This document shows, in pieces, positions 34,687 through 43,132 of a stretch of DNA of 64,000 nt. The position numbers and the translations under genes were made by a program. Under the pieces are notes generated by a model that was given only the letters and a program-made list of their open reading frames with translations, was not told the origin of the DNA and made no database searches. How positions within the stretch are numbered: the stretch's first letter is position 1; every line of letters starts with the position of its first letter. Source of the stretch: a virus; the IMG/VR virus record IMGVR_UViG_3300032213_002070, positions 62,001 through 126,000 of that record; one strand, written 5' to 3'.

Positions 34687-37600
34687 TTAAGCCTTTAGAT
34701 CACCCATTACCACCCAAGTATTGGCGGCTAACTTAACTAGTGTAGCACCTGACCATTGAGAACGCAACTTAAGACCAGGAGTACCGTATACCGTAACTCC
34801 AGATCCTGCAGTTATAGTTACTTCACCAGTAAGATGTTTTCTTAAGACATCTATTCTATCTCCATCGGATAAAATATTAGGTACGGTAACTACTGTATTA
34901 GAAGCGGAATCAATTGTTACCAATTTAGCTAAATCTGTAGCTTGTAAAGTATAGCTTGCAGTTTGTGCGTTTAGGGTAGAATTAAAGCCACCTCTAGCAG
35001 CACCGGATGCTAAGTCGGTTGTGGTAATACTATTAGATAAATTTAATTTAGAATAACTAATTGCGGCTGAAGAACTAATATCAATATCAGCAATTGTTCC
35101 ATCCATAATCATTGAAGATGTGATTGTATTTGCAGGAAGGGTTACTGTTCCCGTAAATGTTGGAGAAGCCAAAGTTGCAAAACCTGAAATAGATGCACCA
35201 GCTGGAATTGTTACAGTGCCTGTAAAAGTTGGTGATGCAAGAGGGGCCTTAAGGGCAATGCTGTTCGTAAGAGTTGTAGATAAAGATGCGTCATTTCCGA
35301 GTGCGGTGGCAATCTCACCAAGAGTATCTAAGGTTGCACTAGCAGTGCCAACAAGGTTTGCAACTTCTGCACGAACAAAAGCAGTAGTTGCAATTTGAGT
35401 TGTATTAGTTGCTGCTGCTGCAGTTGGGGCAGTAGGAGTTCCAGTCAAAGCCGGGCTTGCTAGATTTGCCTTAAGATCTAAAGCAGTTTGTTGAGCTGTA
35501 GAAACTGGCTTGGCAGTATCTGCTGTGTTATCTACATCTCCAAGACCAACCATTGTCTTGGTAATGCCAGAAACATTTCCGGTAAAGGTTGGGCTAGCAA
35601 TAGGCGCGTAAGTAGTTGCGGCACTTGAAGAAGCAAGTTTGTCATTAAGCTGTGTTTGAATAGCAGATGTAACACCATCTAAGTATGCAATTTCTGTGTC
35701 AGAAATACCAGAAACTCTTGCTTGAATAACAGTTGTATCAACAGTGACTGTTGGAGTTGCACCTTCGCCAGAATTATTTGCTAAGGTTATACCAGTACCA
35801 GCAACAAGAGATGTAACATATCCACCAACCGTATCTGTTCCAAGATTAATAGGATCATTTACCCAAGCGCTACCATTATATTTTAAGAAATCACCATCTG
35901 TACCGGAGGTAATAGTGACATCACCAACATCATCTAATGTATTTATTGTTGGTATGTTTGCGTTAACCCAATTGGAACCATTCCATTTTAGAAATTGACC
36001 AGTAGTTACAGTATTCAATTGTACATCGGATGCATCATCTAGTAATAATGTTTTATTGTACCACTTTGTACCATTCCAAGTAATATATTGTCCTGCGGTA
36101 ATTCCGTTGCCGGCGACAACAAAGTCATCTAAGCTACTTAAAGCCGTAACATTTAATATAGCGCTAGAAACATTAGAAAATATTGTTACTGAAATTGATT
36201 CATTTGCTGGTACTGTAGAAAATGTAAATGTAGCATTATCAAGATCGGTTGCTGCCCACCTTACTTCCACTACCTCATATGGTGAATCTGTCGTTCTACA
36301 TGTAACGTAAATATCTCGTGTACCAAGTCCATGGGTTATTGTAAATGTATGGTTTGTACCATCTCCTAATGTACTCTTATAGGCTAATCCAACAGGCAGT
36401 GACCAATCAACTACACCATTAACCCACTGCGATGTATTTGCATCGTATTTTAATATTTGTTGGGGTCCAACAGTGCTAGGGTTAATTGTAACATCTGACA
36501 ATTTATCTAGGTTAAATGCTTGATTAATCCAGGCAGAACCATTGTACGCTAATAAGTTATTTGAAACTGGACTTGTAATCACTACTTCTGCAAAATCATT
36601 TAACGTTCTATTGTTAACATAAGATACAGCATTCGAATAAGCTGTATTACCCACGGTATCAGCATAAGCACTAACGCTTGATGCTGAGTTAGCTATATTG
36701 GAAACCATATTTGTAGTATAGGAATCTGCTACTTTAACAACTGGAGTCATTCCTTCACCAGTATTGTCGGTAATGGTTATTCCGGTTCCAGCAACTAAGT
36801 TGGCAACAAAATCACCAGTTGTATCAGTACCAAGTGTAACTGCATTAGCAACTACAGTTGCAGTTAGAGTTACGTCAGCATCGCCTTTGATTAATACGTT
36901 TCCGCTTAAATCTCCGGCGAGTGTAATTCTTCTAGAAGTAACCCATGAGTTTGAATTACTTGCCGTTCCAATGACATCACCAGTTAAATTTCCAGTTACA
37001 TTGCCAGTTACGTTTCCGGTTAGATTACCCGTGACATTTCCTGTGACATTACCAGTTAAATTTCCAGCTACGTTACCGGTGACAGCGCCTACTAAGGTGG
37101 CTGTTACTTGATTAAATGCAACATTAGCATTTGTTGCAACTGATTGACCAATCGAAACAGTTGGAATTGAAGCTTCACCAGAGTTGTTGGTAATAGTTAT
37201 ACCAGTACCCGCACTAAGATGATCTACATAATCCCCAATTGTATCTGTAGATAAATTGATAGCATCATTAATCCAAACAGATCCGTTATATCTAAAGAAA
37301 TCACCATTAGCTGGAGTAGTTAAAGTAACATCTGTTAAATCATCTATTGCCGCATTCAATGTTATTGTTGGAGTAGCAGTTTCTCCTGAATTATTAGATA
37401 AAGAAATTCCAGTTCCAGCAACAAGTGAGGAAACATAATTACCAGTTGTATCTGTCCCCAATGCTACTGAGTTAGCAGCTACAGTTGCCGTGAGTGTTAC
37501 ATTTGCAGAACCATCTATTGATACGTTACCAGTTAAATCTCCAGCTAGAGTAATCGTTCTAGCATTTGTCCATTTTGCTGCTGAACCAGAATATGCGTTT

Positions 37601-38031
37601 GCTGATAATACTTCTACACCATTGATTTTATAAACTTTTCCAGAAGCTAAATCAATATTTTCAGAAGATGTCCATGAAGATGTAGAATTTGACCAATTAA
37701 AAGTTTTATTAGTTGTTCCCTTAAGAGTGATTCCACCACCATCTGCCAACGTGTTTGTAGGTGATGTTACATTACCAAGTTCAATATTTTTATCTTCGAC
37801 AGTAAGCACTTCGGTTTTAATGATGGTAGTATCACCATTAACTGTTAAATCTCCGCTGATAACAACATTGCCAGCAATCTGTATGCTATCTTCTGTTGTA
37901 ACTAAAGTATTTGATGTTTGTAATAAATTCAATGAAGAGCTTACTAATGCTCCACTACCGTTTCTAAAAAAGAATACTCCAGAGACAGGATCTATCGCTA
38001 TTTGACCTGAAGTTATACTTGGTAAAGCCAT
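34687..38031 (-). CDS. Giant repetitive tail fibre
   Basis: 1,114 residues with no CGG in frame. Begins MALPSITSGQIAIDPVSGVF, typical for fibre N-termini that attach to the baseplate or collar. Repeats include LTLAGDLTGNVSIDGSANVTLT, GTDTTGNYVSSLVAGTGI(S/T)L, a run of about nine V-T-G-N-(V/L) units near residues 313-350, and LASPALTGTPTAPTAAAATN. One HNLG-type repeat (ITHGLGTRDIYVTC) is shared with the 27937 fibre. The last 100 residues match the end of the 25019 fibre (NAQTASYTLQATDLAKLVTI ... TVYGTPGLKLRSQWSGATLV). Two base gap to the FPP-repeat gene. Confidence 0.85.
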   Translation of the reverse strand: MALPSITSGQIAIDPVSGVFFFRNGSGALVSSSLNLLQTSNTLVTTEDSIQIAGNVVISGDLTVNGDTTIIKTEVLTVEDKNIELGNVTSPTNTLADGGGITLKGTTNKTFNWSNSTSSWTSSENIDLASGKVYKINGVEVLSANAYSGSAAKWTNARTITLAGDLTGNVSIDGSANVTLTATVAANSVALGTDTTGNYVSSLVAGTGISLSNNSGETATPTITLNAAIDDLTDVTLTTPANGDFFRYNGSVWINDAINLSTDTIGDYVDHLSAGTGITITNNSGEASIPTVSIGQSVATNANVAFNQVTATLVGAVTGNVAGNLTGNVTGNVTGNLTGNVTGNVTGNLTGDVIGTASNSNSWVTSRRITLAGDLSGNVLIKGDADVTLTATVVANAVTLGTDTTGDFVANLVAGTGITITDNTGEGMTPVVKVADSYTTNMVSNIANSASSVSAYADTVGNTAYSNAVSYVNNRTLNDFAEVVITSPVSNNLLAYNGSAWINQAFNLDKLSDVTINPSTVGPQQILKYDANTSQWVNGVVDWSLPVGLAYKSTLGDGTNHTFTITHGLGTRDIYVTCRTTDSPYEVVEVRWAATDLDNATFTFSTVPANESISVTIFSNVSSAILNVTALSSLDDFVVAGNGITAGQYITWNGTKWYNKTLLLDDASDVQLNTVTTGQFLKWNGSNWVNANIPTINTLDDVGDVTITSGTDGDFLKYNGSAWVNDPINLGTDTVGGYVTSLVAGTGITLANNSGEGATPTVTVDTTVIQARVSGISDTEIAYLDGVTSAIQTQLNDKLASSSAATTYAPIASPTFTGNVSGITKTMVGLGDVDNTADTAKPVSTAQQTALDLKANLASPALTGTPTAPTAAAATNTTQIATTAFVRAEVANLVGTASATLDTLGEIATALGNDASLSTTLTNSIALKAPLASPTFTGTVTIPAGASISGFATLASPTFTGTVTLPANTITSSMIMDGTIADIDISSSAAISYSKLNLSNSITTTDLASGAARGGFNSTLNAQTASYTLQATDLAKLVTIDSASNTVVTVPNILSDGDRIDVLRKHLTGEVTITAGSGVTVYGTPGLKLRSQWSGATLVKLAANTWVVMGDLKA
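36963..37092 (-). repeat. Tandem repeat coding for V-T-G-N-L/V units
   Basis: Minus strand carries about nine 12-base units of the type GGNAAYGTNACN, coding for GNVT/GNLT. Similar V-T-G-N repeats occur in many phage and bacterial fibre proteins. Confidence 0.7.
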
Positions 38032-38053
38032 TGTAAAACCTTTCCTGTTTTAA

Positions 38054-39565
38054 TTAAAAGGTTCCACCATCAATATTAATACCATCGAATGTTGTTAAGT
38101 TGGTGATAGAGCCGCCAGTGATAGAAACGTTACTTGCATCTTGAATTGCAATTGTTCCAAGTCCTAACGTAGTTCTTCCTGCGGAAGCGTCTACATCATC
38201 GACTAAGCTTCTACCAAAAGAAGTGAATGTTGCTAATGCTGCTGTTCCAGAACCCGTGAAATATGGAAGTCTGTCTGCAGCAGATGTTAGTCCAGCTAAT
38301 GCTGAAAGTTCACCATCATAAGCTTGTACGTCTGTACCAATTACTAATCCAAGATTAGTTCTTGCTCCTGAAGCAGTTGTTGCTCCAGTTCCTCCATATG
38401 ATAAACCTACTGTGGTGCCATTCCAAGTACCTACAGTAATTGTACCCAGTGATGTTAAACTAGAAGTGACGACACTAGAAGCAAGTGTTGTATTAGAAAG
38501 TACTTCTGAAGTTCCAATTTTAAATACTTTACCAGCAGCAAGGTCTAAATGTTCAGATGAAGTCCAAGAATCTGTAGAATCAGCCCAATTAAATGTTTTA
38601 TTTGTTCCACCAAGTATGGTGATACCCGCTCCATCAGCACTTGAGTCAGTTGGTGAAGCTGTATTAGCCAATACAATGTTTTTATCTTCAACAACTACCG
38701 TTGCAGTATTAAGGGTTGTTACGTTACCCTGAACGGTTAAGTCACCAGTTACAACAAGATTATTAGAAATAGTTACATTTGATGGGAGACTTAATGTTAC
38801 CGAACCATTTGATGCAGAAACTGCTATTTCATTAGCCGTTCCAGTTAAACTAATAACACCACTGTTGGTGATTGTCAATGTATTAGATCCATCGTTATAC
38901 GATTTAGATATACCGGTTCCAGCTGTTATTGCAGAATCAACTGCATCTTGCGCTGCTTCGTTAAAATCTGAAACTTGACTTGCTGTTATTCCTATAGTCG
39001 TATTTCCAGCTAGAGTCAAACGACCCTGAGCATCAACTGTAAATGTTCCAATACTATTAGCACTGCCATACGATCCAGCAGACACTGCTGTATTATCCAA
39101 GTTTAATGTAACGGTATCAGTAGCTCCTACCACAGAAGACAATCCAGTACCACCGGAAATTGTTAATGTATCAGTACCTGAAGTGATTGTTTGATTAGTT
39201 CCAGAATCACCTGAAACTGTAAAAGATGTAGCAACGTTTGAAACAATATTGCTAATATTAGAAACTTGTTGATCAACATAAAGTTTTGTTGATGCATGTG
39301 TATTTGCAGTTGGCGTTGGAACAATAATTACACCAGAAAATGTTTTATTTCCTGTAATAGTTTGATTTGTTCCTAATGATGTATATGCTCCAAAACCAGC
39401 AATTGCCTCAACAGTTGTTGCGGCTCCGCCAACTCCGCCGGTACCCTTACCATAGTATAGAACGTCATCAGCTTCATTATATGCTAATTCTGCGTTCTGC
39501 AGGGTACCAGGAGCGCCTGTTGCGCCTGAACTGGACCTTCTTTTAATTCTCAGGGTATTAGACAT
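38054..39565 (-). CDS. Tail fibre protein
   Basis: 503 residues. N-terminus MSNTLRIKRRSSSGATGAPG, a frequent phage fibre opening (I-K-R-R-x-x-G-x-x-G-x-P), then ELAYNEADDVLYYGKG. Blocks shared with the other fibres: TISGGTGLSSVVGATDTVTL, SAGSYGSANSIGTFTVDAQGRL, NVTISNNLVVTGDLTVQGNV and TVVVEDKNIVLANT. C-terminus: DVQAYDGELSALAGLTSAAD, then FGRSLVDDVDASAGRTTLGL, ending INIDGGTF. This is the most standard fibre of the set. Two bases separate it from the next upstream gene. Confidence 0.85.
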   Translation of the reverse strand: MSNTLRIKRRSSSGATGAPGTLQNAELAYNEADDVLYYGKGTGGVGGAATTVEAIAGFGAYTSLGTNQTITGNKTFSGVIIVPTPTANTHASTKLYVDQQVSNISNIVSNVATSFTVSGDSGTNQTITSGTDTLTISGGTGLSSVVGATDTVTLNLDNTAVSAGSYGSANSIGTFTVDAQGRLTLAGNTTIGITASQVSDFNEAAQDAVDSAITAGTGISKSYNDGSNTLTITNSGVISLTGTANEIAVSASNGSVTLSLPSNVTISNNLVVTGDLTVQGNVTTLNTATVVVEDKNIVLANTASPTDSSADGAGITILGGTNKTFNWADSTDSWTSSEHLDLAAGKVFKIGTSEVLSNTTLASSVVTSSLTSLGTITVGTWNGTTVGLSYGGTGATTASGARTNLGLVIGTDVQAYDGELSALAGLTSAADRLPYFTGSGTAALATFTSFGRSLVDDVDASAGRTTLGLGTIAIQDASNVSITGGSITNLTTFDGINIDGGTF

Positions 39566-39567
39566 TT

Positions 39568-39906
39568 TTAAAAATTCCCTCCATCGACTAGATTAGATTC
39601 CGCGTAATTAATCCACTGTGAGCCATTGTAACGTAGAACCTGACCACTGGTAACTGAGTTTATAGTAACATCTGTCAACCCATTTAAAACTGATTGGGTT
39701 GAAATATTTGTTTCAGCAGCAATTATTCTATCTTTTACCGTTAAGTGCGATCCATGTGGATTAATACCCAAAGTTGTCTGTAGTGCTTCTACTGCATCGT
39801 TTAAGTTTGCATGTTGTGTTGCATGGGGTACTGTGTTAGAGTTTAAAGTGTCATTAGCCGTAGGGTTAATGAGATTATCTAAAGCTGCTGGATATTGAAT
39901 AGCCAT
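39568..39906 (-). CDS. Small fibre-associated protein
   Basis: 112 residues. Motif HATQHANLNDAVEALQTTLGINPHGSHLTVKDRI, in two parts, is common near the start of phage fibre or collar proteins and probably forms a coiled coil. The C-terminus carries LNGLTDVTINSVTSGQVLRYNGSQWINYA, the L-x-D-V-T-I ... G-Q-x-L-x-Y/W-N-G-x-x-W repeat of the larger fibres, and ends LVDGGNF, like the 38054 fibre (DGGTF). It may be a short connector between fibre and tail. Confidence 0.7.
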   Translation of the reverse strand: MAIQYPAALDNLINPTANDTLNSNTVPHATQHANLNDAVEALQTTLGINPHGSHLTVKDRIIAAETNISTQSVLNGLTDVTINSVTSGQVLRYNGSQWINYAESNLVDGGNF

Positions 39907-39914
39907 TTTTCTCC

Positions 39915-40325
39915 TTATAAACTAATAATTTTAGTTGCAGTATTATCCCAACTTAAAGTTAATGTTGTAGCATCTGCAGTGCCACTAAATGGTAGTCCGG
40001 GTGAATCATCTATAAATGATATTAATCTAGAATTTGCATCCGTAGTTCCAACTTGATATAAGACTATTGCTTGAAAAGGTTGACCATCATATACTTCCGT
40101 TAAATCGTTAGCATCGAGTGTCCCTAAAACATTTGTTAAATTTGACAGCGTTGAACTTCTATAAACGATAGCTGATGATGGTATTGCTGATAGAAATTCA
40201 TCAGTATTTTGATTAGGTGTATACAATGTAGTTTTTATAAAAGCTGTTTTAAAAGATTTTGTTGTTATATCAATCCCACCTTTAAAAAGTGCTTCTTTAC
40301 TTTTTTTATATATAAAATTAGCCAT
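39915..40325 (-). CDS. Conserved phage structural protein (unknown role)
   Basis: 136 residues from ATG 40325; the upstream in-frame ATG at 40340 is inside the preceding gene. MANFIYKKSKEALFKGGIDI, then FKTAFIKTTLYTPNQNTDEFLSAIP: this form (Y-K-K-x-x-E-A-L-x-x-G, K-x-A-F-(I/V)-x-T, Y-T-P-N...D-E-F-L-S-x-I-P) is seen in small tail or fibre proteins of many aquatic phages. C-terminal strands TADATTLTLSWDN resemble a beta sandwich. Role uncertain; probably a virion component near the baseplate or fibre base. Confidence 0.65.
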   Translation of the reverse strand: MANFIYKKSKEALFKGGIDITTKSFKTAFIKTTLYTPNQNTDEFLSAIPSSAIVYRSSTLSNLTNVLGTLDANDLTEVYDGQPFQAIVLYQVGTTDANSRLISFIDDSPGLPFSGTADATTLTLSWDNTATKIISL

Positions 40326-40326
40326 C

Positions 40327-41106
40327 TTATATACCAACATCTTTAGAAACAGTTATTTTATATTTATAACCTTTTTCAAAATATTCTTTGTTATCAGTAA
40401 AATAACTTGGAGTTGCGTCTATCAATGATGGAAAATCTACGTAGACTTCTGGTCTCCATGAGTGCATTTGCACTAGAGTAGATACGCTTTCCCATCGGCT
40501 AGGAGCTTTCTGTATCTTTTTCCTTTGTGCTTTAAAATATCTATTATCTAAAAAGTTAGATGCTGGACGATCACTAAAGGTTATGATTACTCTTCCGTTA
40601 TTATAATCATTACCTATATAGAAATCACCATTTTTAGGTTCAACTGATTCTATGTAGAAATCTGGATTTTTTGCTATGATCTGATATGTGGTATAAGCTT
40701 CTTGCATTATAGAATTATCTTCTATAAGAAGTTCTTCCATCTTAGGAGCTATAACTGTTAGGTAATCGGATGGTGTGGCGGATTCTACTGTGGTAAACGC
40801 AATTTTTTCTTCTGTTACAACTTCATTAGCCGAATCCAATAATCCAACTACTCTAATATAATATTGTTTTTGTGATGTTAAAACGTTATTATTTGACCAA
40901 TATAAGGTTAATGTTCTTGCTATTGTATTGTAATCAGTTAGTGTATTAATTGTCTTAAATGGGTTGGTAACAGCTGTTGGCGTTGCATCTGCAGACTGAA
41001 CTACAAATCTAGCGTTTGTTAATGAACTAATTTTTATAGTTCTACCAAACTTAATTTTAACTTTATCTATACCTACTGAAGCGTAGTCAATCAGATTAAG
41101 CGCCAC
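40327..41106 (-). CDS. Beta-rich structural protein (unknown role)
   Basis: 259 residues, GTG start preceded by AAGGAGACGCATA. Residues 1-105 look like an Ig/Fn3-like domain (KVKIKFGRTIKISSLTNARF, then NTIARTLTLYWSNNNVLTSQ, then QYYIRVVGLLDSANE). Residues about 110-259 may form a second domain (IESVEPKNGDFYIGNDYNNG, VIITFSDRPASNF), the E-P-x-N-G/x-G and V-x-I-T-F-S pattern fitting a bacterial Ig-like fold. It is the first gene after the capsid terminator and begins the fibre block. Possibly a head or tail decoration or fibre-attachment protein. Confidence 0.6.
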   Translation of the reverse strand: MALNLIDYASVGIDKVKIKFGRTIKISSLTNARFVVQSADATPTAVTNPFKTINTLTDYNTIARTLTLYWSNNNVLTSQKQYYIRVVGLLDSANEVVTEEKIAFTTVESATPSDYLTVIAPKMEELLIEDNSIMQEAYTTYQIIAKNPDFYIESVEPKNGDFYIGNDYNNGRVIITFSDRPASNFLDNRYFKAQRKKIQKAPSRWESVSTLVQMHSWRPEVYVDFPSLIDATPSYFTDNKEYFEKGYKYKITVSKDVGI

Positions 41107-41150
41107 TATGCGTCTCCTTAAAATATTCTCTATCTAACTAGTAACGACTG

Positions 41151-41190
41151 TTGTACAAAAAAATAAGGGGCAGCTTTCGCTGCCCCCTAC
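41151..41190 (-). terminator. Rho-independent terminator after the capsid gene
   Basis: Stem ggggcagc (41167-41174) pairs with gctgcccc (41179-41186) over a TTTC loop. On the minus strand the hairpin is followed by TTATTTTTTT. This is a strong terminator 45 bases below the major capsid stop, separating head genes from the fibre block. Confidence 0.9.
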
Positions 41191-41232
41191 TTTCTAAGAC
41201 TGTGTCGTAACTATAACAGTCCTAAGGTTCTA

Positions 41233-42288
41233 TTACATTTCGTTAGTAACAAGTACCTCGTAGTTACGGGCAAGTCTAACGTTCTTAGCAACAGTGATAC
41301 CTTCACCGTCACCCAACATGATGATGTCATAACGCTCTTTCATCTTCATGGAACGGATGTCACGCGATGGATCATCAAACTGATCCGTACTCATGTCATC
41401 CTTTACAAGAAGCGTTCCGACCTCATTACGGTCGATCAAGAACACGTCCGACATTGCTGGCGTTGCGCCATTCTTAGCTGTGAAGCTTACGAATGGTGAT
41501 ACCAACACATTCAGACCCATTGGGGCTGTTGCGTTAAGAGCGCCATCCTTCGACTGTGGGCGGTAGCCCCAGCTGGTATTAACAGCTGATGCAGCGCCAC
41601 CCATGTGGAAGATCGAGTCCTTGAGGAAGACCGACCACATCAGTGGGTGAAGAATGAAGTCTGTTGGTATATGGTTTTCTGCCATAAGAACAGCAGCCAT
41701 GTCGACAACATCATCCCATGTCATTGAGAGGTTATAAGCCCCATCAATTCCACGACCTGTTGTATCGTCATAACCAGCGTCTGCGTTGTCGTAGACAATT
41801 GTAGCTGCGTCTTTAAAGCGACTCAGTGCAATTTGTTCCTTTAAGCGGGCCATTGCACGGCCAGCAGCACGTACATGGAGTCCTACGATGTCCCAAAGAG
41901 AATCGGCGATAACTTCCTCAGTGAAAGCCAGCTTCACGCCCTTCTTCGACACCTTACCCTCGATTTGCTTAGCAAATGCGAGAGCTTGTTCTGGGTATTC
42001 TTGTCCTTCTGGGATCTCAGCAGCTTGAATTGCGTTTACCGCTGGAAATTCCAAAGAACGACCCTTACCAAGGCGTACTGTAGAAAGAAGCGGAGTTACC
42101 AAAAGCTGTGGCTCGGCTGCCTCGCGCAGAGTACGAGAAATAACCTTAGGGAAGAGTGCTGCGGCATCAGATGACGCAAACGCTTCCTTAATAGTAATTC
42201 TGTTGTCTGTGTCGATGTAACCGTCCTCAGCAAATGCGGCTTCCCAAGCTGGGAGACCCGAGAGGAGTTCTTGGATTGTCTTACTCAT
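41233..42288 (-). CDS. Major capsid protein (HK97 fold)
   Basis: 351 residues, ATG with AGGAGG upstream. It follows the prohead protease gene and a small head gene. Segments typical of HK97-type capsid proteins: an N-terminal helix (TIQELLSGLPAWEAAF), the E-loop region (LGKGRSLEFPAVNAIQAAEI), KGVKLAFTEEVIADSLWDIV and the P-domain/A-domain part DDVVDMAAVLMAENHIPTDF, then ILHPLMWSVFLKD. Base composition is clearly less AT-rich with regular codon choice, as expected for the most highly expressed gene. It is followed by a strong terminator. Confidence 0.9.
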   Translation of the reverse strand: MSKTIQELLSGLPAWEAAFAEDGYIDTDNRITIKEAFASSDAAALFPKVISRTLREAAEPQLLVTPLLSTVRLGKGRSLEFPAVNAIQAAEIPEGQEYPEQALAFAKQIEGKVSKKGVKLAFTEEVIADSLWDIVGLHVRAAGRAMARLKEQIALSRFKDAATIVYDNADAGYDDTTGRGIDGAYNLSMTWDDVVDMAAVLMAENHIPTDFILHPLMWSVFLKDSIFHMGGAASAVNTSWGYRPQSKDGALNATAPMGLNVLVSPFVSFTAKNGATPAMSDVFLIDRNEVGTLLVKDDMSTDQFDDPSRDIRSMKMKERYDIIMLGDGEGITVAKNVRLARNYEVLVTNEM

Positions 42289-42334
42289 CTTAGGATATTT
42301 CCTCCTGTTTAATTATTTCTTCTTGTTTTTTCTA

Positions 42335-43102
42335 TTAGAGTGTTAAATTGACGCGGAAAGCACCAATAACATTCGTAACATCTAGGTTTGCACGGATACC
42401 CAGTTTACCTGAGTATGTGCCTGTCTTTGTGAGCTCATAAACTGTCTTGAGCGCACCTGGATCTGATGGAAGTTGCATGTAGGAAAGTAGTCCGTCATCA
42501 AAGTTTGTAGCAAACTTCTCAACTTCAATTACCTTACCAACTTGCACCCATGGAGTGTGTGATGCTCCTGTTGAGTTTGACGAAGCTGCAAGCTTAACTG
42601 GACGACCCATTCCGTCTGAACAAACTAGGTCACCTGCTAATAGATCAGCGTTGATTCCACTAACCATTGGATATTCAACATATCCTCTAGTGATGAAGCC
42701 TGCGCCTTGCGATGTACCCTTATCAAATGGACGATAGAGGTCATACTGTGCACAGCCAACTGGAACTGAATAAGCAGCAACTGCTTGTGTATCGCCTGAG
42801 CGCGAAGAGTTAGGTGTTGCACCCGAAGTTGGGTCCCAACCTACTGTTGTGTCGCCCCAAGTTACAGTTGAACCTGTACCGTTAGCTGGAACAAAACGTG
42901 AATCACCATTTGCATCTGTTACAACCGAAAGGATAGTTCCCTTTGGAATAACAATTTCAAAACGGTTATCTTCTGAATCTGTATACCAAGTTGGAAGGGC
43001 AACCGATGGCAAGATGTAAGCCGAAGGTGCAATACCCTCTGAAACTACAAAGCGACCAGCACCCGTTTTGGTACCTACTTTACGAAATTTTGCTAATGAC
43101 AT
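42335..43102 (-). CDS. Head decoration or capsid-associated protein (probable)
   Basis: 255 residues, ATG after AAGGAG. Soluble, beta-rich, no membrane segment: FEIVIPKGTILSVVTDANGD, then GYVEYPMVSGINADLLAGDL, and a C-terminal strand GKLGIRANLDVTNVIGAFRV. Placement between the protease-scaffold gene and the major capsid gene is where large myoviruses keep a decoration or head-stabilising protein. The K-G-T-I-L-S-x-V-T and L-L-A-G-D-L-V segments fit barrel-like decoration proteins. Like the capsid gene it is GC-richer than its neighbours, which suggests high expression. Confidence 0.55.
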   Translation of the reverse strand: MSLAKFRKVGTKTGAGRFVVSEGIAPSAYILPSVALPTWYTDSEDNRFEIVIPKGTILSVVTDANGDSRFVPANGTGSTVTWGDTTVGWDPTSGATPNSSRSGDTQAVAAYSVPVGCAQYDLYRPFDKGTSQGAGFITRGYVEYPMVSGINADLLAGDLVCSDGMGRPVKLAASSNSTGASHTPWVQVGKVIEVEKFATNFDDGLLSYMQLPSDPGALKTVYELTKTGTYSGKLGIRANLDVTNVIGAFRVNLTL

Positions 43103-43132
43103 TTATTTTCTCCTTGTATGTATAGTTTGTTT

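Noticed and set aside
41195-41232. Second hairpin (gactgt...acagtc) below the capsid gene as another terminator
   Set aside because: Stem is only about 6-9 base pairs with a long loop and no T-run follows on the minus strand; the adjacent GC-rich hairpin explains termination.
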